Of a stretch of 64,000 nucleotides of DNA, positions 42,559 through 52,518 are shown piece by piece. The translations under genes and the position numbers were made by a program. The notes under the pieces were generated by a model. It was not told where the DNA came from. It searched no databases and saw nothing but the letters and a program-made list of their open reading frames with translations. Source of the DNA: Lachnospira sp. UBA3790. Its GTDB lineage: Bacteria > Bacillota > Clostridia > Lachnospirales > Lachnospiraceae. The stretch is from the NCBI GenBank assembly GCA_002369135.1, contig DFEY01000003.1, positions 273,268 through 337,267 on the forward strand, read 5' to 3'. Positions within the stretch are counted from its first letter, which is position 1, and the number at the start of each line of letters is the position of its first letter.

Positions 42559-43993
42559 GAGTAAGGGCGCAAACAAAATACTATTAACATCACTGTTCTT
42601 TGTAAGTGCAGTGATTTTTCTCGTAATATTCTCTTGGAGCACATCGCCGCTTTACACATTCTTTGGATACGACTCAAGCATATTCAAAGCGATGGGTAAA
42701 TTTATGGCGGATGGATTAACCCCCTACAAAGATTTTTTCGACCACAAAGGTCCAATCATCATTCTAGTTGAATGGATAGGATTTGGCATTACAAAAAGCG
42801 ATTACACAATGCTTTTATTGCAAGCCATTTTCTTAACAGTAGCACTTTACGGAGTTTATAAAATTGCAAGTATATTTATGAACACTAAAAAGTCTGTTGT
42901 ATTAACACTTGTTTCGCTTCTAGTTCTTAGTCTTGTTATGAGTGGACAGGGTGGAAACACAGTGGAAGAGTGGATACTTCCATTTATCGTTTGGAGTTCA
43001 TACTTTGCAGTAAAGCTTTTCGCTTACAAAGAAAAAGAGCACAACTACAAATATTCAATTCTATATGGAATTACATTTGCTGTCGCTGCATTTTCTAGAC
43101 TCACAAATGCTATTCCAGTATTGATTTTTGCAGGAGTGATTTTTATATATCTAATCAAGCAAAAATCTTGGAAAAATATATTTAATAATTTATTTGCCTT
43201 TGTCGTGGGCGCTCTAATAATAACAATTCCAATACTCATTTGGTTTGCGGTTAATGGAGCAATGGATGACATGATCTATGCCACATTTATTTTTAACTTC
43301 AAATATATGATGGCTAAAAGTTTAATAGCAGATGGTTTAAGGATTCTTAAGCATACTGCAAGATATTTGCTACCACTTATCTTTGCGGTAGTTTTGCAAA
43401 TCGTAATGATTGCAAAGAAGAAGGATGTTTGGCTAAATGCAGCGCTTCTAATTCAAAGCATAGTGGCGATAGCAATGTATGTAACTGGTGCATTATTCCC
43501 ACACTACTTATACATTTGGGCCCCAACTGTTGTGATAACACTCATTTTGGTGGTGAAAGATTACGGTGTTATGAAGTGGTTTGCAAGAGGCTATGTGGCG
43601 CTTTTAGTTGTTGTCTTTATTGGAACAAACCATATTGCGTTTAGAAACTATCACAGTTATCTAAAAGATATGGCTGTTGATTATGAAAAGAACTGCAAAG
43701 ACATTTACTCGCATATGCCAGATAAAAAAGCAAAGATTCTTTGTGTGGATAGCAATCCTTATTTTTACGTAGTTACTGATACTATACCGAACTATAAATA
43801 TTTCCACACTCAAGATTTACATTCATATTATGATAGCAAAACAAAAGCAGAGTGGACTAGTTTGATCAAATCAAACAAAGCGCGATATATAGTTGTTAGC
43901 AGAATGGGTGAATTCCCAATGTATCCATATTTGAGAAAACACTATCACGCGCTCTATGAAAATGGACGCTTTGCATTAATAGAAAAGAATTAG
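42551..43993 (+). CDS. Polytopic membrane protein, GT-C (glycosyltransferase 39-like)
   Basis: 480 residues with about ten membrane segments. After the first segment comes a loop with GYDSSIFKAMGKFMADGLTPYKDFFDHKGPII; the paired acidic residues there and HKGP are usual in GT-C mannosyl/arabinosyl-type transferases that use lipid-linked sugars. A C-terminal soluble domain follows (about 370-480; KDIYSHMPDKKAKILCVDSN). TTG 42551 is the start, preceded by GAGGGTAG; no closer ATG exists. It sits between fmt and rsmB, which are usually adjacent or separated by other genes. Sugar and acceptor unknown. Confidence 0.65.
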   Translation: MAESKGANKILLTSLFFVSAVIFLVIFSWSTSPLYTFFGYDSSIFKAMGKFMADGLTPYKDFFDHKGPIIILVEWIGFGITKSDYTMLLLQAIFLTVALYGVYKIASIFMNTKKSVVLTLVSLLVLSLVMSGQGGNTVEEWILPFIVWSSYFAVKLFAYKEKEHNYKYSILYGITFAVAAFSRLTNAIPVLIFAGVIFIYLIKQKSWKNIFNNLFAFVVGALIITIPILIWFAVNGAMDDMIYATFIFNFKYMMAKSLIADGLRILKHTARYLLPLIFAVVLQIVMIAKKKDVWLNAALLIQSIVAIAMYVTGALFPHYLYIWAPTVVITLILVVKDYGVMKWFARGYVALLVVVFIGTNHIAFRNYHSYLKDMAVDYEKNCKDIYSHMPDKKAKILCVDSNPYFYVVTDTIPNYKYFHTQDLHSYYDSKTKAEWTSLIKSNKARYIVVSRMGEFPMYPYLRKHYHALYENGRFALIEKN

Positions 43994-43996
43994 AAA

Positions 43997-45349
43997 ATGG
44001 AACAAAAGGTAAACACTAGAAACGTAATATTAGATCTTCTCCTAGATGTTGAAAAGGGAAAGATGAGCCATGTCGCTTTTAACGATAAGATTAATCGTTT
44101 GATGAGTAATGGTATTTTTCTAGTAAAGCAAGACAGAGCATTTGTTACTCGCGTGTTCCAGGGAACATTAGAAAAGCAAATTGAACTTGATTACATTATT
44201 AATCAGTTTTCAAATATAAAGACAACTAAGATGAAACCGGTCATTAGAAATGTGCTTCGCATGTCCGTGTATCAATTAAAGTATATGGACTCAGTGCCAG
44301 AACGAGCAGTAGTGAGCGAGGCAGTAAAGATTGTACAGAAGCGCAAGTTCGTACATCTTAAAGGTTTCGTAAATGGTGTCCTAAGAAATATCATCCGTGA
44401 GATGGATCACATCAAGTATCCAACAGAGTATCCAGAGAACTTATCTATCGAGTATTCAGTTCCAGTTTGGATGATTGAGCTCTTTGACGAACAATACGGC
44501 TCCGCCAAAGAGGTTTTAGATGGACTAAACGAATCTCACGAGACAACTATTAGAGTAAATACTTCTAAAGCATCGGTGGAAGATGTTATAAACTTCCTAG
44601 AGTACAACGATGTAAAAGTTCGACGTTCAGACTTAGTAGATGAAGTGTTATACATTTCAAATTACGACACACTAGATAGTCTAAACATCTTCAAAGCAGG
44701 AATGGTTACTGTTCAAAATATAAGCTCAGTGTTAGTTGGGCTAGTAGCTAACCCTAAGAAAGATGATTACGTGGTAGAAGTGTGCGCAGCTCCTGGTGGA
44801 AAGGCGCTTCACATAGCAGAACTACTTAATGGTTCGGGCACAGTAGATGCAAGAGACTTATCAGAAAACAAAACAAAACTAATTAAGCAAAACATCAAAA
44901 GGCTTGACTACAAAAATATAAAAGTATCAGAGCACGATGCAAAAGTACTAGATGAGTCACTAGTAGAAAAAACGGATATCGTAGTGGCAGATCTTCCATG
45001 TTCAGGACTTGGAGTAATTGCAAACAAGAGCGATATCAAAAACAAAATGACAAAAGAACAGTTGAAAGAGCTACAAAGCTTACAAAGAGAAATCTTAGAA
45101 ACTGTTTCTAAATATGTAAAGAAAGGTGGAAAATTAATATATTCTACCTGCACAATAAATAAAGACGAAAACGAAGTTAATGCTAGATGGATAGAAGAGC
45201 TTGGTTTAAAGAAACAAGACATCGACTTAAAAAGCATATTATCAGTGGATAAGCTTCCATCTAACATCAAAGAGACAGAAGGTATGATCCAAATCCTACC
45301 AAGTGGAAATATGGATGGCTTCTTTGTCTCGGAATTCATTAAGGAATAG
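43997..45349 (+). CDS. rsmB: 16S rRNA (cytosine(967)-C(5))-methyltransferase RsmB
   Basis: 450 residues. An N-terminal NusB-like RNA-binding domain (TRNVILDLLLDVEKGKMSHVAF; QKRKFVHLKGFVNGVLRNI) is joined to a SAM-methyltransferase domain with VCAAPGGKALHIAELL, ADLPCSGLGVI (catalytic PC motif) and YSTCTINKDENE (second cysteine). It modifies C967 of 16S rRNA. The gene starts 3 bp after the membrane-protein gene and ends 2 bp before rlmN. Confidence 0.96.
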   Translation: MEQKVNTRNVILDLLLDVEKGKMSHVAFNDKINRLMSNGIFLVKQDRAFVTRVFQGTLEKQIELDYIINQFSNIKTTKMKPVIRNVLRMSVYQLKYMDSVPERAVVSEAVKIVQKRKFVHLKGFVNGVLRNIIREMDHIKYPTEYPENLSIEYSVPVWMIELFDEQYGSAKEVLDGLNESHETTIRVNTSKASVEDVINFLEYNDVKVRRSDLVDEVLYISNYDTLDSLNIFKAGMVTVQNISSVLVGLVANPKKDDYVVEVCAAPGGKALHIAELLNGSGTVDARDLSENKTKLIKQNIKRLDYKNIKVSEHDAKVLDESLVEKTDIVVADLPCSGLGVIANKSDIKNKMTKEQLKELQSLQREILETVSKYVKKGGKLIYSTCTINKDENEVNARWIEELGLKKQDIDLKSILSVDKLPSNIKETEGMIQILPSGNMDGFFVSEFIKE

Positions 45350-45351
45350 AT

Positions 45352-46389
45352 ATGAGCAAACTGGATATTTTATCTTACAATTTAGAAAATCTAGAAGAAA
45401 TCATTTTGGAGATGGGCGAATCAAAGTTTCGCGCGAAACAAATCTTTAGATGGCTTCACATCGACAGAGTAGAGTCGTTTGAAGAGATGACAAACATTTC
45501 AAAAGACTTAAGGGAAAAGCTAGATGAAAGGTTTGAAATCAAAACGCTAGAAATTCACAAACGCCTTATCTCAAAAATAGATGGAACTAGAAAGTATTTG
45601 TTTAAGCTAGAAGATGGACAGATAATTGAGAGTGTAATGATGCCGTACAAGCATGGAAACACTGTGTGTGTTTCATCGCAGGCTGGATGTAGAATGGGAT
45701 GTAAGTTCTGTGCATCCACGCTAAATGGATTAGATAGAAACCTAACTACATCCGAGATACTTGGTCAGTCATACGCTATAGAAAAAGATATGGGTGAGAG
45801 AGTATCACACATCGTTTTGATGGGAAGTGGAGAACCTCTTGATAATTTTGACAATGTAATGCAGTTTATCAGAGTGATCTCAGATGACAATGGCACAAAT
45901 ATAAGTAAGAGAAATATTACTCTTTCAACTTGCGGACTAGTGGATGGCATAAAGAAACTAGCAGACTTGGGTTTTCCGGTTACTTTGGCGCTCTCGCTAC
46001 ATGCCGCAGACGATGAGATTAGAAAGAAGATAATGCCTATAGCAAACAAGTACACTATACAAGAAGAACTGGATGCGTGCTGGTATTTGTTTGAGAAAAC
46101 TGGAAGGCGAGTGAGCTTTGAATACAGTTTGATAAATGGTGTTAATGATTCGCCAGAAGACGCTGTGAAACTTGGCAAATTGATAGGTGGAAAAAATGTC
46201 CACATTAACTTGATTCCGATGAATCCAGTGGACGAAAGAGACCTTGAACAGAGTACAAAACAGCGAATTGAGGCCTTCTGTAGCGCGATTGAAAAATACC
46301 ATATAAATGTTACAATAAGAAGGGAAATGGGCAGGGACATTAACGGTGCCTGCGGACAACTAAGAAACAGGGAGTTAGAAAATGATTAA
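45352..46389 (+). CDS. rlmN: Dual-specificity rRNA/tRNA adenine-C2 methyltransferase RlmN
   Basis: A radical-SAM enzyme that methylates A2503 of 23S rRNA and A37 of some tRNAs. 345 residues; the Fe-S motif CRMGCKFC places cysteines at 113, 117 and 120. Other motifs: FRAKQIFRWLH, VCVSSQAGCRMG, MGSGEPLDNFDNVM and RREMGRDINGACGQLR, with the C-terminal mechanistic Cys in ACGQL. It overlaps the phosphatase gene by 8 bp. Confidence 0.97.
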   Translation: MSKLDILSYNLENLEEIILEMGESKFRAKQIFRWLHIDRVESFEEMTNISKDLREKLDERFEIKTLEIHKRLISKIDGTRKYLFKLEDGQIIESVMMPYKHGNTVCVSSQAGCRMGCKFCASTLNGLDRNLTTSEILGQSYAIEKDMGERVSHIVLMGSGEPLDNFDNVMQFIRVISDDNGTNISKRNITLSTCGLVDGIKKLADLGFPVTLALSLHAADDEIRKKIMPIANKYTIQEELDACWYLFEKTGRRVSFEYSLINGVNDSPEDAVKLGKLIGGKNVHINLIPMNPVDERDLEQSTKQRIEAFCSAIEKYHINVTIRREMGRDINGACGQLRNRELEND

Positions 46390-47131
46390 GGAAATGGAAA
46401 ACAGCATTGAAGCCTTTGGGCAGACAGATGTCGGTTTAATGCGTACTATCAACCAAGATAGTATCTTTGTGTCGACGGAACCAATAGGAAAACTTCCAAA
46501 TCTTTTCATAGTGGCAGATGGAATGGGCGGTCACAAGGCCGGCGACGTTGCGTCAAAAGCAGCTATTGAAAAGTTTGTTAAATATGCGTGCTCAACACAT
46601 ATGATTGACCCAACTAATATCTTGAATGCAGGAATTCAAAATATTAACGAAGAAATATTTGAAATGGCTAATTCAAACAAGGATTACCACGGTATGGGAA
46701 CTACTTTTGTGGCGTGTGTTATTGTGGGCAAGCGTGCTTATATTGCAAATGTTGGAGACAGTCGTCTCTATGTAGTAAATAGAAAGATTGAGCAAGTTAC
46801 TAAGGACCATTCCTTAGTAGAAGACATGGTTCGAATGGGTGTGTTAGCTCCTGATGCTGCTAGAAATCATTTGAAGAAGAATGTCATTACAAAAGCTATC
46901 GGTGTGCAGGGAAATGGTTCATCTGCCCCTGATATCTTTGAAGTGGAAATAATCCCTGGAGATACAATTTTACTTTGCTCAGATGGACTTACCAATATGG
47001 TTACTGACGAAGAAATAAGGGACATTGTACAAGATAATGAGAGTTTGGAGCTTGCGGTTTCTAAACTTATTTCACAAGCAAACGAGAACGGTGGAAAAGA
47101 TAATATCTCAGCCGTCTTGGTTAGACCATAG
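46382..47131 (+). CDS. prpC: PP2C-family Ser/Thr phosphatase (PrpC/Stp type)
   Basis: 249 residues with the PP2C metal motifs: QTDVGLMRTINQDS, VADGMGGHKAGDVAS, NVGDSRLYVV, LLCSDGLTNMV and GGKDNISAVLV. It reverses phosphorylation by the PASTA kinase encoded 9 bp downstream. The RBS is GGGAG inside the end of rlmN. A usual pair in Firmicutes. Confidence 0.95.
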   Translation: MIKEMENSIEAFGQTDVGLMRTINQDSIFVSTEPIGKLPNLFIVADGMGGHKAGDVASKAAIEKFVKYACSTHMIDPTNILNAGIQNINEEIFEMANSNKDYHGMGTTFVACVIVGKRAYIANVGDSRLYVVNRKIEQVTKDHSLVEDMVRMGVLAPDAARNHLKKNVITKAIGVQGNGSSAPDIFEVEIIPGDTILLCSDGLTNMVTDEEIRDIVQDNESLELAVSKLISQANENGGKDNISAVLVRP

Positions 47132-47140
47132 GAGAGTAGT

Positions 47141-49138
47141 ATGTTAAGTAAAGGTAGTTTTATAAATGATCGATATGAGATAGTGAGTCGAGTGGGCGCA
47201 GGCGGAATGTCTGATGTTTACAAAGCTATTGATCACAAGCTTAATCGAAATGTCGCTATCAAAGTGTTGAAGAAGGAGTTCAGCAAAGACAAAAACTTCG
47301 TTTCTAAGTTTAGAGCCGAAGCGCAATCAGCTGCCAGCCTTATTCATCCAAATATTGTGAATGTATATGACGTTGGAGAAGACAACGGCATGTACTATAT
47401 TGTAATGGAATTAATAGAGGGTATTACTCTTAAATCATACATCCAGAAGAAAGGTTCATTGTCTTTCAAGGAGACTGTCAGCATCGCAATTCAGATTGCT
47501 AACGGTATGGAGTGTGCCCACAATAATCAGATAGTACACAGAGATATCAAACCTCAAAACATAATGATTTCTCGCGAGGGAAAAGTTAAGGTTACAGACT
47601 TTGGTATCGCAAGAGCCGCATCTGCCAACACAATGAGCGGAAATGCTATGGGTTCTGTTCATTATATTTCTCCAGAACAGGCAGGCGGACAGTATGTGGA
47701 TGAGAAGAGTGATATTTACTCACTTGGTATAACAATGTTTGAGATGCTTACTGGTAAGGTTCCTTTTGACGGGGAATCTACAGTATCTATTGCCTTGATG
47801 CATATTCAAAACAGTGTACCAAGTGTTAAAGAATATTTGGATAATGTTCCAATCAGCCTTGAGAAGATTATCCTTAAATGTACACAGCGAAACGTAAACA
47901 ACAGATATCCTAAGACTGCGCTACTTATTGCAGACCTTAAGAGAAGTCTTGTGGAACCTGATGTTGATTTTGTCGTAATGGACGAAGTGGATGATAACAC
48001 ATCAACCATTATGATTACAGATGATGAGCGTGAAAAGATTCCAGGTGTAGTTCCGGCTGTGCCAAAGAAAGATGACGACGAAGACGATATTGACGTAGTT
48101 AATCCAAAGATGGATAAACTTCTAACAATCGGTGGTATTTGTGTTGGTATTTTAGCGCTTATTATCATTGCCATTATCGTTACAAGTCTTATCACAGGCG
48201 GAAGCATTTCACTTCCTGAGAGTGATGACCAAGAGCAGGTAACTACAGACCCTTCTAAGGTTGAAATGCCGAACGTGGTTGGTCTAACTAAGGAAGAAGC
48301 AGAAGATACATTGCACGATGCTGGCTTAGGATTTATCTACAATTCAGATTCTGAATTCTCGGATGAATACCCAGCAAACTATATCCTTCGCCAAAGTGAA
48401 GATCCAGGAAAGAGCATCAAGAAAAACTCAACCATAAATCTTACACTTAGCAAGGGGCCAGAAAAGATAAATGTTCCAGGAGACATCATCGGCAAAGACC
48501 TTGGTGACGTTACAGCAAAACTAGATGAAGTTGGACTTAACTGGAAGATTAAATATGAATTTAGTTCAAAGAAGATTGGACAGGTTATTGATTGTAGCCC
48601 AGCAGAAAAGGCTCCGGTCAGCAAGCATGACACAGTAGATCTAATCGTCAGTCGTGGACAGAATAGCAGTGGAGAAAAACTATCTACAGTTCCTAATGTG
48701 GTAGGCAAGAGCCAGTCTGCAGCACAGAGCGCAATCAGAGCTGCTAACTTTGGCGTAGGCTCTATCACAGAAGTAGAGGATAATAAAATTGCAAAAGGAA
48801 AAGTTATCAGACAGATTATTAAGCCTGGCACAAAGGCTCCTGTTGGCACATCCATTAGTTTGATTGTCAGCAAGGGACCAAAGGCTGGTAAATACTCTGC
48901 CACATACAACTTCGCCAAAGAAGATTTAGTGGACGAGAGTGGCAAGCAGATTAAGTCTGGTGCTGTTTCAGTTTTGTTAAACGGTGCAGCACAAGAAGTT
49001 AATTCTAAATACAGCAATGTTGCTAAATGGCCGGGAGATTACGTTTATAAATTCTCCGGAAAGAAGAAGGGCCCAGCCCAGATTGAGCTATTAGTAAATG
49101 GAAAGATTGTAATAGAAGATACAGTCAATCTTAAATAG
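47141..49138 (+). CDS. prkC: PASTA-domain Ser/Thr protein kinase (PrkC/PknB type)
   Basis: 665 residues. The kinase domain (about 12-270) has GAGGMSDVYKA, AIKVLKK, HRDIKPQN near 132-139, DFGIARA and SPEQAGG. After a juxtamembrane Asp/Glu stretch comes one membrane segment (about 327-349), then three extracellular PASTA repeats (about 372-440, 441-508 and 514-583) beginning with PNVVGLTKEEAEDTL-like motifs, which bind peptidoglycan fragments and lipid II. The last 80 residues form an extra extracellular beta-rich part. It senses cell-wall state and controls growth and division; prpC is its partner. Confidence 0.96.
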   Translation: MLSKGSFINDRYEIVSRVGAGGMSDVYKAIDHKLNRNVAIKVLKKEFSKDKNFVSKFRAEAQSAASLIHPNIVNVYDVGEDNGMYYIVMELIEGITLKSYIQKKGSLSFKETVSIAIQIANGMECAHNNQIVHRDIKPQNIMISREGKVKVTDFGIARAASANTMSGNAMGSVHYISPEQAGGQYVDEKSDIYSLGITMFEMLTGKVPFDGESTVSIALMHIQNSVPSVKEYLDNVPISLEKIILKCTQRNVNNRYPKTALLIADLKRSLVEPDVDFVVMDEVDDNTSTIMITDDEREKIPGVVPAVPKKDDDEDDIDVVNPKMDKLLTIGGICVGILALIIIAIIVTSLITGGSISLPESDDQEQVTTDPSKVEMPNVVGLTKEEAEDTLHDAGLGFIYNSDSEFSDEYPANYILRQSEDPGKSIKKNSTINLTLSKGPEKINVPGDIIGKDLGDVTAKLDEVGLNWKIKYEFSSKKIGQVIDCSPAEKAPVSKHDTVDLIVSRGQNSSGEKLSTVPNVVGKSQSAAQSAIRAANFGVGSITEVEDNKIAKGKVIRQIIKPGTKAPVGTSISLIVSKGPKAGKYSATYNFAKEDLVDESGKQIKSGAVSVLLNGAAQEVNSKYSNVAKWPGDYVYKFSGKKKGPAQIELLVNGKIVIEDTVNLK

Positions 49139-49144
49139 GTGAAT

Positions 49145-50026
49145 ATGCAGGGAAAGATTATTAAAGGAATTGCTGGCTTTTACTATGTGGATTCTCACGA
49201 TGGAGTTTTCCAGTGTAAAGCAAAAGGCATTTTTAGAAACAAAAGCATAAAACCTTTGGTGGGCGATAATGTTGAGTTCGAGATTACTCACGAGGAAGAC
49301 AAAGAAGGTAACATCACAGAAATACTCGAGCGTGACAATGAACTGATTCGTCCTGCCGTTGCAAACATAGATCAAGCTATGATAGTGTTTGCGCTCAAAG
49401 CTCCAAACCCAAATGTGAACTTGCTTGATAAGCTTCTCGTTTGCATGGAGTACCAAAACATCGAGACAATCATTTGTTTTAACAAAACAGATATTGCAGA
49501 TAAAGACTTCGCCGAAGACCTCGCATCTATTTATAGAAACGCAGGCTATAAAGTCTTATTTACCTCGGCCACAGAAAACGAAGGAGTGGAAGAAGTAAAG
49601 AAAGCTTTAAAGGGCAAGAGCACTGTATTTGCCGGACCATCTGGTGTCGGCAAATCTTCTATGTTAAACGCTATTAAAGAAGATGCAGTTATGGAGACTG
49701 GCGATATCAGTGAAAAGATTGGCAGAGGTAAACACACCACACGCCATTCTGAAATATTTAAAACTGACGATGACACTTATGTGTTTGATACACCTGGTTT
49801 TGGATCGCTATTCATTCCGGGTATGACAAAAGAAAAATTGGAAGATTGTTTTCCAGAGTTTTCACTTTACACAAATGAATGCAGATTTATCGGATGTGCT
49901 CATATAAATGAGCCAGACTGTGCAGTAAAGGAAGCGCTAGAGGAAAAAAAGATTGCAGAGAGTAGATACGAAAGCTACAAAGCTTTTTACGAAGAATTAA
50001 AAGAGCAGGAGAATAAGTATGATTAA
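49145..50026 (+). CDS. rsgA: Ribosome small-subunit-dependent GTPase RsgA
   Basis: A circularly permuted GTPase for late 30S maturation. OB-fold N-terminus (MQGKIIKGIAGFYYV), then NKTD (G4), GPSGVGKSSMLNAI (G1), DTPGFGS (G3), and a C-terminal zinc motif reading ECRFIGCAHINEPDCAVKEAL. I use ATG 49145 (293 residues); GTG 49139, directly at the kinase stop, is an alternative adding two residues. It overlaps rpe by 8 bp. The kinase-rsgA-rpe order is conserved in Firmicutes. Confidence 0.95.
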   Translation: MQGKIIKGIAGFYYVDSHDGVFQCKAKGIFRNKSIKPLVGDNVEFEITHEEDKEGNITEILERDNELIRPAVANIDQAMIVFALKAPNPNVNLLDKLLVCMEYQNIETIICFNKTDIADKDFAEDLASIYRNAGYKVLFTSATENEGVEEVKKALKGKSTVFAGPSGVGKSSMLNAIKEDAVMETGDISEKIGRGKHTTRHSEIFKTDDDTYVFDTPGFGSLFIPGMTKEKLEDCFPEFSLYTNECRFIGCAHINEPDCAVKEALEEKKIAESRYESYKAFYEELKEQENKYD

Positions 50027-50675
50027 ATTAGCACCTTCAATATTATCAGCGGACTTTGCAAATATAGGACGCGATATAGAAAAGGCGGACAAAGCTGGAA
50101 GTGATTGGATTCACGTTGATGTTATGGATGGTATGTTTGTGCCAAACATCTCAATTGGAATTCCAGTAGTTAAAGATATTAGAAAAACTACTGATAAAGT
50201 TTTGGATGTTCACTTGATGGTTCAGGAACCTATCAGATATGTGAAGCAGTTTGCCGAGGCTGGATCAGATTATATTACAGTGCACGTGGAGGCATGCGAA
50301 GATGTAGCAGCCACTATAGATGCTATTCACAAGATGGATAAAAAGGCGGGACTTGCACTTAATCCAGAAACTCCACTTGAGGATATTGCGCCATTTATAT
50401 CAATGGTTGATTTGATTGTTGTCATGACAGTTCATCCTGGATTTGGCGGACAATCATATATAGATGAGTGCACAGAGAAGATTGAAATCTTAAGTGCAGT
50501 GATAGAAGGAGAAGGTTACGACTGCTTGCTAGAAGTGGACGGCGGAGTAAAGTTAGATAACGTAAGCATTCCGCTAGAGGCTGGTGCTAATGTAATAGTA
50601 GCTGGCTCAGCAGTCTTTGGCTCGGATATAGAAGAAAACGTTAAAGCTTTTAAAAGTAAATTTGAACAGTTTTAA
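50019..50675 (+). CDS. rpe: Ribulose-phosphate 3-epimerase
   Basis: A pentose-phosphate pathway enzyme interconverting ribulose-5-P and xylulose-5-P. 218-residue TIM barrel with APSILSADFANIGRDIE, WIHVDVMDGMFVPNISIG, LMVQEPIRY, LALNPETPLE, VMTVHPGFGGQSYI and EVDGGVKLDN. RBS AGGAG. Normal length. Confidence 0.97.
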   Translation: MIKLAPSILSADFANIGRDIEKADKAGSDWIHVDVMDGMFVPNISIGIPVVKDIRKTTDKVLDVHLMVQEPIRYVKQFAEAGSDYITVHVEACEDVAATIDAIHKMDKKAGLALNPETPLEDIAPFISMVDLIVVMTVHPGFGGQSYIDECTEKIEILSAVIEGEGYDCLLEVDGGVKLDNVSIPLEAGANVIVAGSAVFGSDIEENVKAFKSKFEQF

Positions 50676-50689
50676 TTAGGAGATCAATT

Positions 50690-51385
50690 ATGAAAAAGTT
50701 TTTAAGTTTAGTATTGGTTTTTGCAATGCTCACATTAGTAGTAGGGTGCAGCTGCAGTGAGAAAAAAGCAGAACAAGAAACTACCACTATAGCATGGAAA
50801 AAAGGTGAGTCACTTTTTGGTTCTAAGTTGAGGGAATACTTTAACGCATGCCAGAGAAATGACAAAAAAGGTATCAAGGCGAAGCAGAAATTATCAACTG
50901 GCTTTGGCGAAGTGGCAAAGGAAAAGAATCTTCCTAAAAGAATCGGATATACATTTGCTGATTTAAATGCTGATGGAACAGAAGAACTTTTGGTTTCGCT
51001 TATCGATATGAAGGATAAGCTAAACAATTATGTGATTGCTGTATATCAATATACAGGCGATGGAATAAAGAGAGTGCTAGAGGGCTGGAGTAGAAATACT
51101 TACTACCTAATGAAAGATAAACTTATTCTTAATGAAGCTTCAGGCGGAGCAGACGATGCAGAGATTGCAAAACTTCATATGAGAGAGAATGCGTTTGAAT
51201 ATATGAGCACACTTTCAATGAAGTATGGCAAAAAGGATAAAATCAACTACCTCTATGCAGAAGTTGGAAAACCAGAAAACACAAAAGAATTCAAAGTGTC
51301 TAAAAAGTTCTGGCAAGACAAATGCAAAGAGTGGGAAGACCAAGTTGATGTTAACAATGTAAAATTAATAAAAGACTTTAAATAA
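50690..51385 (+). CDS. Putative lipoprotein of unknown function
   Basis: 231 residues. The start MKKFLSLVLVFAMLTLVVGCSC carries a lipoprotein signal peptide with lipobox VVGC (Cys20). The mature part has IGYTFADLNADGTEELLVSLI, an Asp/Asn-rich loop common to secreted Firmicute proteins with calcium-binding or beta-propeller-like turns. No enzyme motif seen. RBS AGGAG before ATG 50690. It lies between rpe and ychF in the same direction. lgt, which would lipidate it, is two genes downstream. Confidence 0.75.
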   Translation: MKKFLSLVLVFAMLTLVVGCSCSEKKAEQETTTIAWKKGESLFGSKLREYFNACQRNDKKGIKAKQKLSTGFGEVAKEKNLPKRIGYTFADLNADGTEELLVSLIDMKDKLNNYVIAVYQYTGDGIKRVLEGWSRNTYYLMKDKLILNEASGGADDAEIAKLHMRENAFEYMSTLSMKYGKKDKINYLYAEVGKPENTKEFKVSKKFWQDKCKEWEDQVDVNNVKLIKDFK

Positions 51386-51407
51386 AAGGCTATTTTAGGA
51401 GGAAAAT

Positions 51408-52505
51408 ATGAAACTAGGTATCGTAGGATTGCCAAATGTAGGAAAGAGTACCCTATTTAATTCATTAACAAAAGCAGGAGCAGAATCTGCCAACTATCCA
51501 TTCTGTACTATAGATCCAAACGTGGGTGTAGTTACAGTTCCGGATGAGAGAGTAGATAAACTAACCGCTTTATATAATTCAAAGAAAAGCATTCCGGCTG
51601 TTATCGAATTTGTTGATATAGCAGGATTGGTTAAGGGCGCTTCCAAGGGTGAAGGTTTAGGAAACCAGTTCCTTGCAAACATTCGTGAGGTAGACGCTAT
51701 CGTTCATGTGGTTAGATGTTTTGTGAATGACAATATCGTGCATGTAGACGGAAGCATAGACCCACTAAGAGATATCGAGACTATTAACTATGAGTTGATT
51801 TTCTCTGATGTTGAAATATTAGAGCGTCGTATCGCTAAAGCAGCGCGTGCTGCAAAGAACGATAAGACAGTTGCTAAAGAGCTTGACTTTATGGAGCGCA
51901 TCAAAAAATATTTGGAAGAAGGAAACCTTGCTATCAATTTTGAGTTGGAAGATGAAGATGAAGAGGCTTGGATGGCAGAATACAACTTGCTAACAGCAAA
52001 ACCCGTTATCTATGCAGCTAATGTATCTGAAGATGATTTGGCAGATGATGGTGCTTCAAATGAACAAGTTCAAAAGGTACGCGAGTATGCAAAGGAAACT
52101 AACTCAGAAGTATTTGTTATCAGTGCTGAGATTGAACAAGAGATTTCAGAACTGGACGACGAAGAAAAGCAGATGTTCTTAGAGGACTTGGGAATTAAAG
52201 AATCAGGCCTAGATAAACTTATCAAGGCTAGTTATTCACTACTTGGTCTTATTAGTTACCTAACATCTGGTGAAGATGAGACTAGAGCTTGGACTATTAA
52301 GAAAGGAACAAAAGCACCTCAGGCTGCAGGTAAGATTCACACAGACTTCGAACGTGGATTCATCTGTGCTGAAGTTGTTTCATATGAAAATCTTATTGAA
52401 CTTGGCTCAATAGCCAAAGCCAAAGAAAAAGGCTTAGTAGGACAAGAAGGTAAAGACTATGTAGTTAAAGACGGAGATGTTATTACATTCCGCTTCAACG
52501 TATAA
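51408..52505 (+). CDS. ychF: Redox-regulated ATPase/GTPase YchF
   Basis: 365 residues. Obg-family P-loop GLPNVGKSTLFNSLTKAG, then NYPFCTIDPNVGVV, the G3 region FVDIAGLVKGASKGEGLGNQFLANIR, the divergent NVSEDDL site that favours ATP in YchF, and a C-terminal TGS-like domain (FRFNV end). Ribosome-associated. RBS TAGGAGG. Confidence 0.97.
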   Translation: MKLGIVGLPNVGKSTLFNSLTKAGAESANYPFCTIDPNVGVVTVPDERVDKLTALYNSKKSIPAVIEFVDIAGLVKGASKGEGLGNQFLANIREVDAIVHVVRCFVNDNIVHVDGSIDPLRDIETINYELIFSDVEILERRIAKAARAAKNDKTVAKELDFMERIKKYLEEGNLAINFELEDEDEEAWMAEYNLLTAKPVIYAANVSEDDLADDGASNEQVQKVREYAKETNSEVFVISAEIEQEISELDDEEKQMFLEDLGIKESGLDKLIKASYSLLGLISYLTSGEDETRAWTIKKGTKAPQAAGKIHTDFERGFICAEVVSYENLIELGSIAKAKEKGLVGQEGKDYVVKDGDVITFRFNV

Positions 52506-52518
52506 AGGAGATTGATAC

